Under the pieces are notes generated by a model that did not search any database, was not told the DNA's origin, and worked only from the letters and a program-made list of their open reading frames with translations. The position numbers and the translations under genes are program-made. From Anaerotruncus sp. MC2020 (GTDB taxonomy: Bacteria; Bacillota; Clostridia; Oscillospirales; Ruminococcaceae), in contig JNKE01000017.1 in the NCBI GenBank assembly GCA_000701945.1, positions 1 to 64,000 of the forward strand: a stretch of 64,000 bases of DNA, given 5' to 3'. How positions within the stretch are numbered: position 1 is the first letter of the stretch; every line of letters begins with the position of its first letter. This document shows, one piece after another, positions 9,224 through 19,022 of the stretch.

Positions 9224-10506
9224 GGTGAACCACCGTCCTTTTCTATTACTGACAGAACGACTCTGTCGCTCCGCAGCTCATTCCTGATAAAGTTGTTGAT
9301 ATCGTCCGCGGTGAGTGCGGAGATGGTATCTATCGCGTCATATGGCGCTACGCCGTCGATATGGCTGTTTATCATGAGGTTAGCCACAGCGTCGACGTTG
9401 TTGAGCTCGCGTATGAGCAGACCGTAGGTCGAGCGTTTTATCCTGCGGAAGATGTTCTCGTCGACGCCCTCGCGGGAGATGCGCTCCACTTCGTTGAGGA
9501 CAGCCTCGCGCACCCTTTCGGGCTCGTCGGACTCGCCGCTGAATATTACGGAGAAGTAGCCGTCTCCGCAGAAAACCTCGGCTCCGAACGTGGAGTTGAT
9601 GACCTCGCTCTCAAGGAGTTTAACGTACATATCGGTCGAGGCGTCGGTGAGTATCGCCGACGCGAGCGAGCCTGCCATAGACTTTTTCAGCCGCTCCTCT
9701 CCCGAGCACGGTCTGCACTTGAAGCCGATGTGGAAGATAGTCGTGCCGATGTGCTGTTTCTCGCGTATCTCGGGCTGGACTATCGTATCGGGCTCGTCGG
9801 GAAAGACGGTCTCGAGCCCCTTGTCCTCGCAGGGCTTGAGCAGCTCGTCGCATACCGCGAGCACCTCGTCCGCGCTGACGTTGCCCGCAATCGAAAGCGC
9901 CATATTATTGAGGTTGTAGAAGGTGTCGTAGCACTTGTACAGCAGGGGAGCGTCTATCTGCGCGATGCTGTCCTTAGTGCCCGCGATGTCAATGCGCACG
10001 GGGTGAGCGTGGTACATACACCGCAGCATATTGAAGAAAACGCGCCATTCGGGGTTGTCGTTGGTCATTTGTATCTCCTGACCGATTATCCCCATTTCCT
10101 TGTCGACGTTTTCCTTTGTGAAGTACGGCTTCTGCACGAAGTCGAGCAGTATCCGCAGATTATCGGTATAATTCTTCGAGCAGCCGAAGAGGTAGCAGGT
10201 CTTGTCAAACGAGGTGAAGGCGTTGCCCGAGGCTCCCGTCTTGGCGTATAGCTCGAAAACTCCGCAGTCCTCGTTCTCGAAGAGCTTGTGCTCGAGGAAG
10301 TGGGCTATGCCCTCGGGGACGGTGGTGTAGTCCTTGTCCCCGCGTGTCTTGAACATCGTATTAATCGAGCCGTATTTCGTGCCGAAGAGCGCCTCAACGG
10401 TGCTGAAGCCCTTCATCTCGCAGATGTAGATGTCGAGACCGCTCGGGTGCTTGACGTGTATGCAGCTGTCGCCCGTGACCCTGCTTGTGAGGATATTTCT
10501 TTCCAT
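9220..10506 (-). CDS. M16 (insulinase-type) zinc peptidase, YmfH-like
   Basis: 428 residues. The M16 zinc motif HFLEH (HxxEH) is present near residue 68, with the downstream Glu in GIIGQEI, so this member should be catalytic. It overlaps the upstream M16 gene by one base (TAATG) and lgt by four, so three or four genes are probably co-translated. Paired M16 genes of this kind correspond to Bacillus YmfF/YmfH, where one subunit carries the zinc site and the other does not (family knowledge). Role in this organism unknown. Confidence 0.9.
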   Translation of the reverse strand: MERNILTSRVTGDSCIHVKHPSGLDIYICEMKGFSTVEALFGTKYGSINTMFKTRGDKDYTTVPEGIAHFLEHKLFENEDCGVFELYAKTGASGNAFTSFDKTCYLFGCSKNYTDNLRILLDFVQKPYFTKENVDKEMGIIGQEIQMTNDNPEWRVFFNMLRCMYHAHPVRIDIAGTKDSIAQIDAPLLYKCYDTFYNLNNMALSIAGNVSADEVLAVCDELLKPCEDKGLETVFPDEPDTIVQPEIREKQHIGTTIFHIGFKCRPCSGEERLKKSMAGSLASAILTDASTDMYVKLLESEVINSTFGAEVFCGDGYFSVIFSGESDEPERVREAVLNEVERISREGVDENIFRRIKRSTYGLLIRELNNVDAVANLMINSHIDGVAPYDAIDTISALTADDINNFIRNELRSDRVVLSVIEKDGGSP

Positions 10507-11771
10507 TATGCGTTATCCTCCCTGCAAAGCATATAGTAGCGGCTGTCGAGCGTGAGCGACTGTGCGGCTGCGATGACGCGCTCCTTCGTGACCTCGCGGT
10601 ATAGGGCAGCCTGCTGCTGCGGGTCGACGCTGACGCCGTCGCAGAAGCGCTCGAAGTACCATGACGAGTACGACGAGGGCGTATCTCCAATCGCTGCGAG
10701 CGCGTTGTCCAGCGAGAGCAGAGCGCTCTCAAGCTCGGTGTCGGTGATGTTTCCGTTCTTTATCTCGTCGAGCTGACGGAGTATCTCCTGCTCGGCGGCT
10801 TCGATGTTGACCTTTTCCACGCCCGAATCAACGGTCAGCGTGTTCTTGGAGCTGATATACCTGCACGCGCAGTAGTAGCACAGGCTCAGCTTTTCTCTGA
10901 CGTTGACGAACAGCTTCGATACGGGCGTTTCGCCGAGCATGGCGCTCATCACGCGCAGGGCGTATATATCGTCCGAATCGCTCTTGAACGTGAGCGCGGT
11001 CTTGCACTGGAGCACGTCCATTTCCTCCGTGACCGTCGAAGGCTCGGACTTGGCGGGGCTGACTGTCCTGAACGTGCATTTGCGGGATTTCCGTTCTATC
11101 GCGGCAAATTCGCGGCGGAACATCTCCGCGGCTTTATCGTTCGGCTCGGGAGCGACATAGTATATCTCGACCTGAGCCGTTTTCAATATCCTAAGGTAAG
11201 CGGCGTAGGCGTCCGCAGCGGTGACAGCTTCGGCGGACTCGCGCGTTCCGTAGCACGAGCACTCGGCGGGCTCGCCGACGAATGCCGCCTCGGCAGCGCG
11301 TGCGAGGGCATAGCTTCGCTTATTGTTCATTTCCGCGTCTATGCGGTCGAGGAGGTCGTTCTTGGTTATCCTGAACGGCGTGGCGTCGAACTCTCCGTCC
11401 TTCACGTTGGGCGAGAAGAGACAGTCGCGCACTACGCCGAGCATCTCGCCCTCAATGTCCTCGCCGTCGAGCGAGTAGCGATTGCATATCCACGAGGCTG
11501 ACAGTCCGAGCACCTGTATATCGCCGCGCTTGCGGATGAAGGTGCTGAGAGCTGAGCCGTACAGTGCCGAGAGCTGCTCGTTGAGCTCCGCTACCGAGCG
11601 CAGCTTACTGTTTGAGGCGGACAGTGCACCTATCCCGAGGGAATTGGCGGCAGCCTCCGAAGGTGCGAGAGGCGTCATGAACCTCACGTATACAGAGCAG
11701 GTCTTGAACTTCTCGTCTGTAATTGAAGTAAAGCCGATGTTCTCGCCGAGCTCTGTCCGTTTTATATCCAT
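10506..11771 (-). CDS. Catalytically inactive M16 peptidase homologue, YmfF-like
   Basis: 421 residues, M16 fold by overall pattern (SLCYYCACRYISSKNTL and similar strands), but no HxxEH motif where the zinc site should be. It is probably the structural partner of the next gene, as in other M16 heterodimers (inference). ATG 11771 is chosen over the in-frame GTG at 11783 because the GTG falls on the AGGAG ribosome binding site itself. First gene of the operon running to folD. Confidence 0.87.
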   Translation of the reverse strand: MDIKRTELGENIGFTSITDEKFKTCSVYVRFMTPLAPSEAAANSLGIGALSASNSKLRSVAELNEQLSALYGSALSTFIRKRGDIQVLGLSASWICNRYSLDGEDIEGEMLGVVRDCLFSPNVKDGEFDATPFRITKNDLLDRIDAEMNNKRSYALARAAEAAFVGEPAECSCYGTRESAEAVTAADAYAAYLRILKTAQVEIYYVAPEPNDKAAEMFRREFAAIERKSRKCTFRTVSPAKSEPSTVTEEMDVLQCKTALTFKSDSDDIYALRVMSAMLGETPVSKLFVNVREKLSLCYYCACRYISSKNTLTVDSGVEKVNIEAAEQEILRQLDEIKNGNITDTELESALLSLDNALAAIGDTPSSYSSWYFERFCDGVSVDPQQQAALYREVTKERVIAAAQSLTLDSRYYMLCREDNA

Positions 11772-11894
11772 TATGGCAAGCACTCCTAATTACTGTAAAT
11801 ATAAATACACATTTATTATATCACACCCGCGGGAAAAATACCATAGTTTTTTGAAAAATTCTTTCCTGTACGTACAATTTTTGCTGCGGATATG

Positions 11895-11922
11895 AAAAAA
11901 GACGGATATACCGTCTTTTTTT
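11895..11922 (-). terminator. Terminator downstream of the AraC-type regulator
   Basis: AAAAAGACGG/CCGTCTTTTT arms around a TATA loop with a following T run; symmetrical, so it works on either strand. Confidence 0.85.
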
Positions 11923-11983
11923 GTATGCCGAGCAATGCAGGGGAGCAACACGAAAGCGCCCCTGCATCAGTTCGTAATGCCGT

Positions 11984-12847
11984 TCAGTCCGTCTTTGAAT
12001 ACAGCTTCTTGAAGTCCGTAGGCGTGCAGTGCTTTATCTCCTTGAATATGCGGTTGAACGTGGTCAGGCTCTTGAAGCCCGAACGCATGGCGACCTCCGT
12101 TATCGGTATATCGGGGTCGAGGAGCAGGTTCTCCGCCGAGCGCGTCCTGCGGGCGTTTATGTACTGTAAATACGACATGGAGTTGTACTGCTTGAATATG
12201 CGCGAGAAGTGGTACTTGCTGTAGCCTGCGACGTCTGCGAGCTGGTCGAGGGAGATATCGTACATATAATTGGCGTCGATGTACTTCATCACGGTGCTGA
12301 ATTTCTCGGAATACTCGTCTATTTTGCCGTCGTCGCACGATAGCGAGCTCTTGCTCTGCTCGAGGTGAAACTCGCGCACGGCAATGAGGAGCTGTATCAG
12401 CATGGAGTATATCCTCACGTCCGCGAGCTCGGACTTGGTGCCGTACATGGCATAGATGTCGAGCATGGTCTTCTTCGCGAGGACGTGGAGCTCCTTGTCG
12501 AACTCGGGCGTTATCAGCAGGGGAGCCGTGAGGCTTCTCATGACGGGCTCGAGCGCGGATACGTCCCCGAGGACGGAGTTGTCGCACTGGAAGATGAGCC
12601 TTCGTCCGGGGATAGCGGGCATACTGTGGAGCTCTCCCGGCGGTACGATGAGCACCTCGTTCTCCTTGATGGTGTAGTCGGTGCCGCCGACCTTGACCGT
12701 GTAGTAGTTCTTCATTGGCATGAGTATTTCCACGGCATTGTGCCAGTGGACGGGATATGCCTCATTATCGTCGTTATCGTAAAGAAGTATCGACCGCTTG
12801 CTGTCGTATTCGACGGTCTCGTAGTCACCTGACAAATGCTTTATCAT
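11984..12847 (-). CDS. AraC-family transcriptional regulator with N-terminal cupin domain
   Basis: 287 residues. The N-terminal half is a cupin-like sensor (HWHNAVEILMP, VPPGELHSMP), the usual fold of sugar-responsive AraC regulators. The C-terminal 100 residues carry two HTH motifs (LADVAGYSKYHFSRIFKQY and ITEVAMRSGFKSLTTFNRIF). The start has GAGGT 6 bases upstream. It is divergent from the MBOAT/SGNH operon across 474 bases, so that operon is a reasonable target (inference); the ligand cannot be read from sequence. Confidence 0.92.
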   Translation of the reverse strand: MIKHLSGDYETVEYDSKRSILLYDNDDNEAYPVHWHNAVEILMPMKNYYTVKVGGTDYTIKENEVLIVPPGELHSMPAIPGRRLIFQCDNSVLGDVSALEPVMRSLTAPLLITPEFDKELHVLAKKTMLDIYAMYGTKSELADVRIYSMLIQLLIAVREFHLEQSKSSLSCDDGKIDEYSEKFSTVMKYIDANYMYDISLDQLADVAGYSKYHFSRIFKQYNSMSYLQYINARRTRSAENLLLDPDIPITEVAMRSGFKSLTTFNRIFKEIKHCTPTDFKKLYSKTD

Positions 12848-13184
12848 AATAATACCTCACCGAAAATTGCGGTCGCGGAGCAGAGCGCCTCGCTGAGCGC
12901 GCATATGCTGTCCGACCTTGACGGGGACTTCCTGAAAGCCCCTTTCATACCGATTATCTACCTTTTATTATAGTATTTTTCAATGTAAAAGTAAATACTG
13001 CGGCGGAAACTTTGGAAGTAATGTACAAATGCGAGCCGCAATTTTTGGTCAATACGTTCGTGCAGAGCTGACTGCCGCAGAGGCAGAAAAGAGCTCCGAG
13101 AGCTATGCAATATGTAGAAATGCACGGATTTGAAGCTGCGTTTTTCGCCGAAATGTGACAAATTGCTACATTTGACTTTGCTTA

Positions 13185-13213
13185 TTGACATTTGAGGAAA
13201 TACCGTGTAGAAT
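13185..13213 (+). promoter_or_regulatory. Sigma-A promoter of the MBOAT/SGNH operon
   Basis: TTGACA (13185-13190), 17-base spacer, TAGAAT (13208-13213). The leader to the ATG at 13322 is about 100 bases. The rest of the 12848-13321 gap holds no gene that I can support. Confidence 0.85.
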
Positions 13214-13321
13214 AGTATATAGGGACATTTGAGTTCCTTATTTTACGGCTTTATATATAGACAAAAAGATTAACAAAAGCCGCTCCGTAGAACAAAAAAC
13301 AGGTTATTAAAGGGTGGTAAG

Positions 13322-14716
13322 ATGGTATTCAGCAGTTTGGAGTTTATTTTTTTATTCCTTCCTGCATTTATGATAGTTTACGGGCTCGTCCCGACGAAAT
13401 ATAAAAATGCAACGTTATTCGCGGGCAGTATCTTCTTCTACAGCATGGGCGTGCTGAAAAGACCGATATATATCGTGCTCTTCCTGCTTACGATACTGTT
13501 CAACTTCATCATCGGAGAGTTTATCGAAAACTTCCGCAAGGCGGGCAAGCTGTGGCTCGTCATCGGCATAATCTTCAACTTCTGGTGGCTCGCTTTTTTC
13601 AAGTATACGGGCTTTGCCTTCAGCAACATAAACCTTCTGCTGAAGAACGACCTGCCCGTCAGGAACATTATCCTGCCGATAGGTATCAGCTTCTACACGT
13701 TCCAGAACGTGTCGTACATCGTCGACGTTTACAGGCGCAAGGCTAAGGCGGAGACGAACCTCATCAACTACGGCGCGTACATCAGTATGTTCCCTCAGCT
13801 CATCGCGGGACCTATCGTCAAGTACGAGACGGTCGCGGCTCAGCTGAGGAACCGCACTCACAGCATCAAGCGCGTTGAGGATGGACTCAAGACTTTCACT
13901 ATCGGACTCGGATACAAGGTGCTGCTCGCAAATCAGGTGGGCGGCTTGTGGAAAAAAATAGGCGATATCGGCTATCAGAGCATTTCTACCAAGCTGGCGT
14001 GGCTCGGAATAATCGCCTTCACTTTCCAGATTTATTTCGATTTCTGCGGCTACTCCTATATGGCGATCGGTCTCGGGCGCATTATGGGCTTCGATATCCC
14101 GCAGAACTTCAATCACCCGTATATGTCCACGACAATGGGCGAGTTCTGGCGCAGATGGCATATGACCCTCGGAAACTGGTTCAAGGAGTATGTGTACATT
14201 CCGCTCGGAGGCAACCGCGTAAAGACATCGCTCGTAGTCCGCAACTTCTTTGTTGTATGGCTCTTCACGGGAGTATGGCACGGCGCGAGCTGGAACTTCG
14301 TCATCTGGGGCATGGTCCTCTTCGGACTGATAATGCTCGAACGCTTCGTGATAGGCGACTTCCTCAATAAGTACAAGATAGTCGGACATCTGTATATGTT
14401 CCTCGTGATACCGCTCACATGGCTTCTCTTCGCGATAACGGACTTCAGAGAGCTCGGTATCTACTTCTCGAGGCTTGTTCCGATATTCCCCGTCAAGACC
14501 TATGCGGTCAACAGCGGAGATTTCGCAAAGTTCTTCCGCATCTACTGGAAATACTTCGTCGCAGGCACCATATTCTCGACCAATATCCCTGAAAAGATTT
14601 ACAAAAAGATAAAGGATTCCTATTTCATCGTGATATTGCTTCTCATAGTGTTCTGGGCTTCCGTATACTGTATGTATCAGGGTAAGGATGATCCGTTCCT
14701 GTATTACACTTTCTAA
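13322..14716 (+). CDS. MBOAT family membrane O-acyltransferase (AlgI/DltB-like)
   Basis: 464 residues with many membrane segments. It moves acyl groups across the membrane to an extracellular acceptor. The invariant MBOAT His is in FTGVWHGASWNF, and the GDxWRRW-like segment before it is present as GEFWRRWHMTLG. The start has AGGGTGG just upstream. It is followed after 16 bases by an SGNH protein, the arrangement of alginate/wall polysaccharide O-acetylation pairs such as AlgI with AlgJ/X. The acceptor polymer is unknown. Confidence 0.93.
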   Translation: MVFSSLEFIFLFLPAFMIVYGLVPTKYKNATLFAGSIFFYSMGVLKRPIYIVLFLLTILFNFIIGEFIENFRKAGKLWLVIGIIFNFWWLAFFKYTGFAFSNINLLLKNDLPVRNIILPIGISFYTFQNVSYIVDVYRRKAKAETNLINYGAYISMFPQLIAGPIVKYETVAAQLRNRTHSIKRVEDGLKTFTIGLGYKVLLANQVGGLWKKIGDIGYQSISTKLAWLGIIAFTFQIYFDFCGYSYMAIGLGRIMGFDIPQNFNHPYMSTTMGEFWRRWHMTLGNWFKEYVYIPLGGNRVKTSLVVRNFFVVWLFTGVWHGASWNFVIWGMVLFGLIMLERFVIGDFLNKYKIVGHLYMFLVIPLTWLLFAITDFRELGIYFSRLVPIFPVKTYAVNSGDFAKFFRIYWKYFVAGTIFSTNIPEKIYKKIKDSYFIVILLLIVFWASVYCMYQGKDDPFLYYTF

Positions 14717-14732
14717 GGAGACTTCGGTTATT

Positions 14733-15617
14733 ATGAATAAATTCAAACAGTGCGCATATACTCTGCTCCTGTTGTCGACCTGCTTCATCGCTTCGCCGCT
14801 CATACTCCACAAGATATGGACGTCGAGCGCCTTAGCGGAGAAGCCTGCGGCGGCGGCTCCGCCCGTAGTCAACAGGAACAAGGAGCAGACTACAACTCCC
14901 GAGGGCGAGCCTGTTACTCAGGCTGACGGCACGGCTCCCGCCGTTACAGGCACGGGTACTGCTTCCGCTGAGGGTCAGCCCGCCGCAACGGAGACGACTA
15001 CCGCTCCTGCTCAGCCTGACATCTTCGTCGAGAGTGACCTCTCTTACTTCGATGATGCGCTCTTCATAGGTGACTCTCGTACCGTCGGGATAAAGGATTA
15101 CGGTGACTTCGAGAACTCTGACTTCTTCTGCACGGAGGGTCTCTCGACTGACCAGATAAACAAGACCACCGTCAATGGCAAGACCTTTGACCAGTTGATA
15201 GACGCAAAGCAGTACGGTAAGGTCTATGTTATGCTCGGCATAAATGAGGTCGGCAACGACCATGAGTATGTTCTGACCTCCTACCGCGCGATAGTAGAGA
15301 AGCTCAAGGTACATCAGCCCGACGCTATCATCTACGTGCAGGCTAACCTCCATGTTTCGTCCTACGCGGAGAACGGCGTCATCACCAATGCTTCAATCGA
15401 CGACCTCAACAGCGGCATTGCCTCCCTCGCGGACAATAAGCGCGTGTTCTATCTCGATATCAACGAGCTCTACGATGACGAGTACGGCTACTTCAATCAG
15501 AACTACACCCATGACGGAGTCCACCCGATGGGTATGTACTACACTCAGTGGTGCGAGTGGCTCTGCACCAAGACTGTCCCCAAGGACCGCGCTCAGACTA
15601 CAACTGCGGCTGAATAA
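14733..15617 (+). CDS. Extracytoplasmic SGNH/GDSL-type acyltransferase-hydrolase
   Basis: 294 residues. ATG 14733 has AAGGAG 12 bases upstream. It has an N-terminal membrane anchor or signal (residues 5-30), then an Ala/Thr/Pro-rich linker (about 14870-15010), then an SGNH domain with the GDS block (FIGDSRTVG), GINEVG, and the catalytic Asp/His block HDGVHP. It is the probable partner of the upstream MBOAT protein, accepting the acyl group outside the membrane and placing it on a glycan (inference from the pair). Confidence 0.9.
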   Translation: MNKFKQCAYTLLLLSTCFIASPLILHKIWTSSALAEKPAAAAPPVVNRNKEQTTTPEGEPVTQADGTAPAVTGTGTASAEGQPAATETTTAPAQPDIFVESDLSYFDDALFIGDSRTVGIKDYGDFENSDFFCTEGLSTDQINKTTVNGKTFDQLIDAKQYGKVYVMLGINEVGNDHEYVLTSYRAIVEKLKVHQPDAIIYVQANLHVSSYAENGVITNASIDDLNSGIASLADNKRVFYLDINELYDDEYGYFNQNYTHDGVHPMGMYYTQWCEWLCTKTVPKDRAQTTTAAE

Positions 15618-15621
15618 AACG

Positions 15622-15652
15622 AACAGGCTCCCACGTCGGGAGCCTGTTTTTC
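15622..15652 (+). terminator. Terminator of the MBOAT/SGNH operon
   Basis: AACAGGCTCCC/GGGAGCCTGTT arms, 4-base loop, then T residues. Confidence 0.92.
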
Positions 15653-15749
15653 ATTTATCAGGTGCTGTTCATTGCTTCGGACAGTTTTTTCCCGCGTTCA
15701 TGTGAACATTGAGCAGAGAAGGGGAGGCCCTCCGAAACATGAGCTGTTT

Positions 15750-18017
15750 TCATTGTTGGTCTGCTGTTGTGAGCGGGAGACTCGTTATGACTCCCGCGTC
15801 GAGCTTCTGTATCGCGAGCGCGTCACTGCCCGTTATTCCGTCGCCGACATTGCAGCAGTCCGCGTTTTTTCTGCCCGCCCCAGTCAGCATAAATCTGTCC
15901 TTGTTGGCGATGTATTGCAGTATCGCGACCGCGTCCGCTACCGTGACCTTTTTATCGCAGTTGGCGTCGCCGATGAGCAGCTTTTCCGCGGCTTCAAACT
16001 CTGCGGGAGTATCGGGTACGGCAACCTCCTTTGCCGATATATCGCCCATGAGCTTCCAGTCATTGCCGCTGTCCTGCAGGAATACGCGGATATCCTTGAG
16101 CTCGTCGCCGCCGCTGATGCCGAAAATATCGAACGGCAGGCGGTACTCGACCGTGTCGCCCTGCCACTTGCACAGACAGCCGTCGTATGCGGACTTGTTG
16201 AAGTAGACAAAGCCGTTTGAGGCGTAGTACAGCCAGAAATACTCGTTGTCGCCTGCGCGGTGGAGCTGAATATTGTACACGGGCGCCTTTGCTCCCGTCG
16301 GCATCTTCGCCATGACGTAGAGGTATTTCCCGTCCGCGCGGACGGACATCTCCGTGCCGCTCTCTGACTTTGCGATGACGTTTTCAGCCGTCCACTCGTT
16401 CGCGTGGGAGAGCGCTCCGTCAACGGTGATGATATCGCGGTATGAGTACATTTTCGAGCTTGCGCCGTCCTCGCAGCCGACCACGCAGAAGCCGCCTCCC
16501 GAGGTCGGAGCATCAGCCTTTTTCACGTTGATGCTGCCGAGCAGATTCGCTCCGAGCACGCCGTTCCATGTGCCGTTGTTCGCGAAACGGACAGCACCCT
16601 TTTCGGGAGCCTCGGGCGTGAACTCGTGACCGATATCCGCCTTGAAATAAACGTTCCAGCTGCCAGCCTCTATGTCGTCGGGAAGCTGTACGCTGAACGA
16701 ATTCACGGTCTTGGTGCAGGAGCGCCATTCGCGGCAGTCGATATCCGCCTTTGCGCAGTGGTACAAGCCGTCACGCTCGAGTATGACATAGGAGCGGCAG
16801 GGCGGGATAATGCCTGCAAATCCCGTGTTCTCGACCGTGAATCTCACGTCCGCCGTGCCGCCCTGCACAGTCTCGGGAGTGAGCTCGGAGCCGCGCAGAA
16901 CGAGCCTGTAGCCGAGGTGGTCGCGTATGAAATCGAAGGTGGTGCTGCCGTAGTATGCGGAGTTGTCGACGCCCGAAACATCGCAGTCCGCGCCGAAGGT
17001 ATAGTTCTTGTAGAGCTGGAAAATGTTCGAGTTTATGTAGCTGAGATGCGTCTTGTACATCTCGGGTATCGCATTCTCGGGGAGGTAGGTGCCGTACTTC
17101 TGCGCGAACTCGAGATTGCCCGAAAACTCGCCGCCGAAGTAGGAGGTCAGGGTCTGCCGCCCGAGCCATGTCGTATCGGAAACGCGGTCAGCATAGGTGC
17201 CGAGGTCGCTGTCGCTGCCCATGTAGCCGTCGTCATACAGCCCTATCCGTGCGCGGTATTTCTGTATGTCGGGACAGTATTTGCTCGATGTGAGGCTGTC
17301 CACGAGTTCGCTGCCGCTTATCTCCGACTGCTTTATCCCCGCCCATTCAGCGAAGATATTCGGCGTTCTCACAGTCACGGGGACAGGGTCGGGAACGGCT
17401 TCGAGCAGCTTTTGCAGCAGCCTCGCCTTGTACTCGAGGGAGGTGTAATTGCCGCCGTGCTGTTCGCCCCATTTGCCGACGAAGCCCGACTCCACATAGA
17501 CGAGCATATCGCCTGCCTGACCGAAGAAATCGTGCTTGGTGAGCTGGTCGATGTGCGAGAGCAGCGCGTCAAAGCTCGCGGGCTCGGGGTTGTCGGAGCC
17601 GTTCGCGTCATATCGGAACCGCACAGCTACGGTACAGCCGTTTTTGCGGCAGTTCTCGAAGGTCTGCCTCCACGAATCGAAGAAGGTCTCGTCGAGCGGG
17701 ATATCCTCGCATGCGGTGTAGGTGCCGTCGGAGTTTTTGGTGCCGTTCATGCCCGAGGAGAAGGCACCGATGTCGATGAAAAACAGCACGAGCTTTGCGG
17801 TCGGCGAGTATACGGGAGTAGAGTCGGGCTTGCAGACTGCCCATATCGTGTTCGTGTAGCCTGCTGCGGGATTGTTTACCGTCCCGACGTATTCGCTGTA
17901 GTCGAGTCCGCTGTCAGCGAGCGGCTGCGTATCAGCGGACGACGTACACGGCAGCAGCGCTGCTGTCAATGCGATGCAAGCCGCGATCGTTGCGGTGCGT
18001 GAAAAAAGCTTTAGCAT
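15750..18017 (-). CDS. Secreted DUF4832-type protein with CBM9-like domain and C-terminal dockerin
   Basis: 755 residues with a signal peptide. Residues about 40-490 match the DUF4874/DUF4832 pattern, a probable TIM-barrel glycoside-hydrolase-like module with GFVGKWGEQHGG and IGLYDDGYMGSDSDLGTY. Residues about 540-670 look like a CBM9/DOMON-type sandwich (ADGKYLYVMAKMP). The last 70 residues are a type I dockerin (GDANCDKKVTVADAVAILQ and NVGDGITGSDALAIQ) of the same subtype as the xylanase dockerin. Probably a cell-surface polysaccharide-active cellulosome subunit. The activity of DUF4832 is not something I can state. Confidence 0.87.
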   Translation of the reverse strand: MLKLFSRTATIAACIALTAALLPCTSSADTQPLADSGLDYSEYVGTVNNPAAGYTNTIWAVCKPDSTPVYSPTAKLVLFFIDIGAFSSGMNGTKNSDGTYTACEDIPLDETFFDSWRQTFENCRKNGCTVAVRFRYDANGSDNPEPASFDALLSHIDQLTKHDFFGQAGDMLVYVESGFVGKWGEQHGGNYTSLEYKARLLQKLLEAVPDPVPVTVRTPNIFAEWAGIKQSEISGSELVDSLTSSKYCPDIQKYRARIGLYDDGYMGSDSDLGTYADRVSDTTWLGRQTLTSYFGGEFSGNLEFAQKYGTYLPENAIPEMYKTHLSYINSNIFQLYKNYTFGADCDVSGVDNSAYYGSTTFDFIRDHLGYRLVLRGSELTPETVQGGTADVRFTVENTGFAGIIPPCRSYVILERDGLYHCAKADIDCREWRSCTKTVNSFSVQLPDDIEAGSWNVYFKADIGHEFTPEAPEKGAVRFANNGTWNGVLGANLLGSINVKKADAPTSGGGFCVVGCEDGASSKMYSYRDIITVDGALSHANEWTAENVIAKSESGTEMSVRADGKYLYVMAKMPTGAKAPVYNIQLHRAGDNEYFWLYYASNGFVYFNKSAYDGCLCKWQGDTVEYRLPFDIFGISGGDELKDIRVFLQDSGNDWKLMGDISAKEVAVPDTPAEFEAAEKLLIGDANCDKKVTVADAVAILQYIANKDRFMLTGAGRKNADCCNVGDGITGSDALAIQKLDAGVITSLPLTTADQQ

Positions 18018-18041
18018 AGTTCACCTCATTTTACGCGCTCT

Positions 18042-19022
18042 TTATTTGTATTTTTCAAGCAGCTCTGCCTGCCGTTTTATGCGTTGTTTTGCCTGTTCTC
18101 TCAGGTGCTCGGGACCGAATATCTCAATTACGGGTCCGAAGCTCAGGAGACGGATGAGCAGTTCTGTTTCATCCTGCTGGTCATACCACAATTCCACGTT
18201 ATACTGCCCTGTTTCAAGGTTGCGTACCGTGTGCTTCTCGTAAGAAGCAAATTCAAGCATAAAACGCTCAACGCCGTTGCGCTCTGTGCTGACCCTTATC
18301 ATCGCAGGCGTACTACATTTGCGGCTTGAGAAGTATTCGTCCATAGAAACGGGAGCTCTGTAAGCTCTTCCCGTGTCCTCGATTTTTGTTATCCGCCCGA
18401 TATTGATGATCCCGCTGCTTCTGACCTTTTCATTTTGCAGTTGATAGCAATATGCGCGGAATTTATCGTTTTTAGGAGAATACTCCATTTTCAGCAACAC
18501 AAATCTGCCGCTCATACGCTTGCCGTGTCCCGAAACGAACTCGATAAACACTATCCTTCTGCGTTTTACTGCATCAAGCGCGGTTCGGAAGTTCTGTATG
18601 TATTTTTCGTCGCTGTAGTCATCGCTGTCGAGAAATCTGTCGATGAAGCAAAACTGCTCCCTGCCGTACAACGGAGGCACATCTGCGAGCCTCTGCTCCA
18701 GAGAAGCGAGCGTCTCACTGTCCATGAACAGCCTTATCCTCGGGTCGCTGAGCTTTGCCTTCAGCCACATCTTTTGCAGCCTTGTCAGCACCTTAACAGG
18801 TGCTTTTTTCGTTATCCTTCGGAGATTTCCGTCGGCAGTGCGCCTGAACAGCCCCCAGTCCTCTCCGCTCGGTATGAGCTTCTGCGGAAGAAAAAGCACA
18901 GAATCGCGGAAGCCGTCACGGAGCACAGTCTCGCGTACTGTTTTTTCGTCTGTGACCTCATTTTCGAGCAGTTTAGCCGCCACTCGGAAATAAGTTCCGT
19001 ATATCTCACTGAACAGATTCAT
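18042..19022 (-). CDS. WYL-domain regulator, second of a pair
   Basis: About 326 residues: an N-terminal DNA-binding part, then a WYL ligand-binding domain (about residues 140-225, RRRIVFIEF and YSPKNDKFRAYCY) and a WYL C-terminal region. WYL proteins sense nucleotides or nucleic acid (family knowledge). Start uncertain: ATG 19022 has GGCGG 8 bases upstream; ATG 19028 and GTG 19031 are in frame. It overlaps the end of the upstream WYL gene, so the two are co-translated. Confidence 0.85.
   Translation of the reverse strand: MNLFSEIYGTYFRVAAKLLENEVTDEKTVRETVLRDGFRDSVLFLPQKLIPSGEDWGLFRRTADGNLRRITKKAPVKVLTRLQKMWLKAKLSDPRIRLFMDSETLASLEQRLADVPPLYGREQFCFIDRFLDSDDYSDEKYIQNFRTALDAVKRRRIVFIEFVSGHGKRMSGRFVLLKMEYSPKNDKFRAYCYQLQNEKVRSSGIINIGRITKIEDTGRAYRAPVSMDEYFSSRKCSTPAMIRVSTERNGVERFMLEFASYEKHTVRNLETGQYNVELWYDQQDETELLIRLLSFGPVIEIFGPEHLREQAKQRIKRQAELLEKYK

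Noticed and set aside
13415-14881. 488-codon open frame antisense to the MBOAT gene
   Set aside because: The MBOAT and SGNH genes on the other strand have motifs, starts and a promoter; the antisense frame has none.
16626-18002. 458-codon open frame antisense to the DUF4832 gene
   Set aside because: Shadow caused by GC-rich codon use; no start signal and no recognisable domain.
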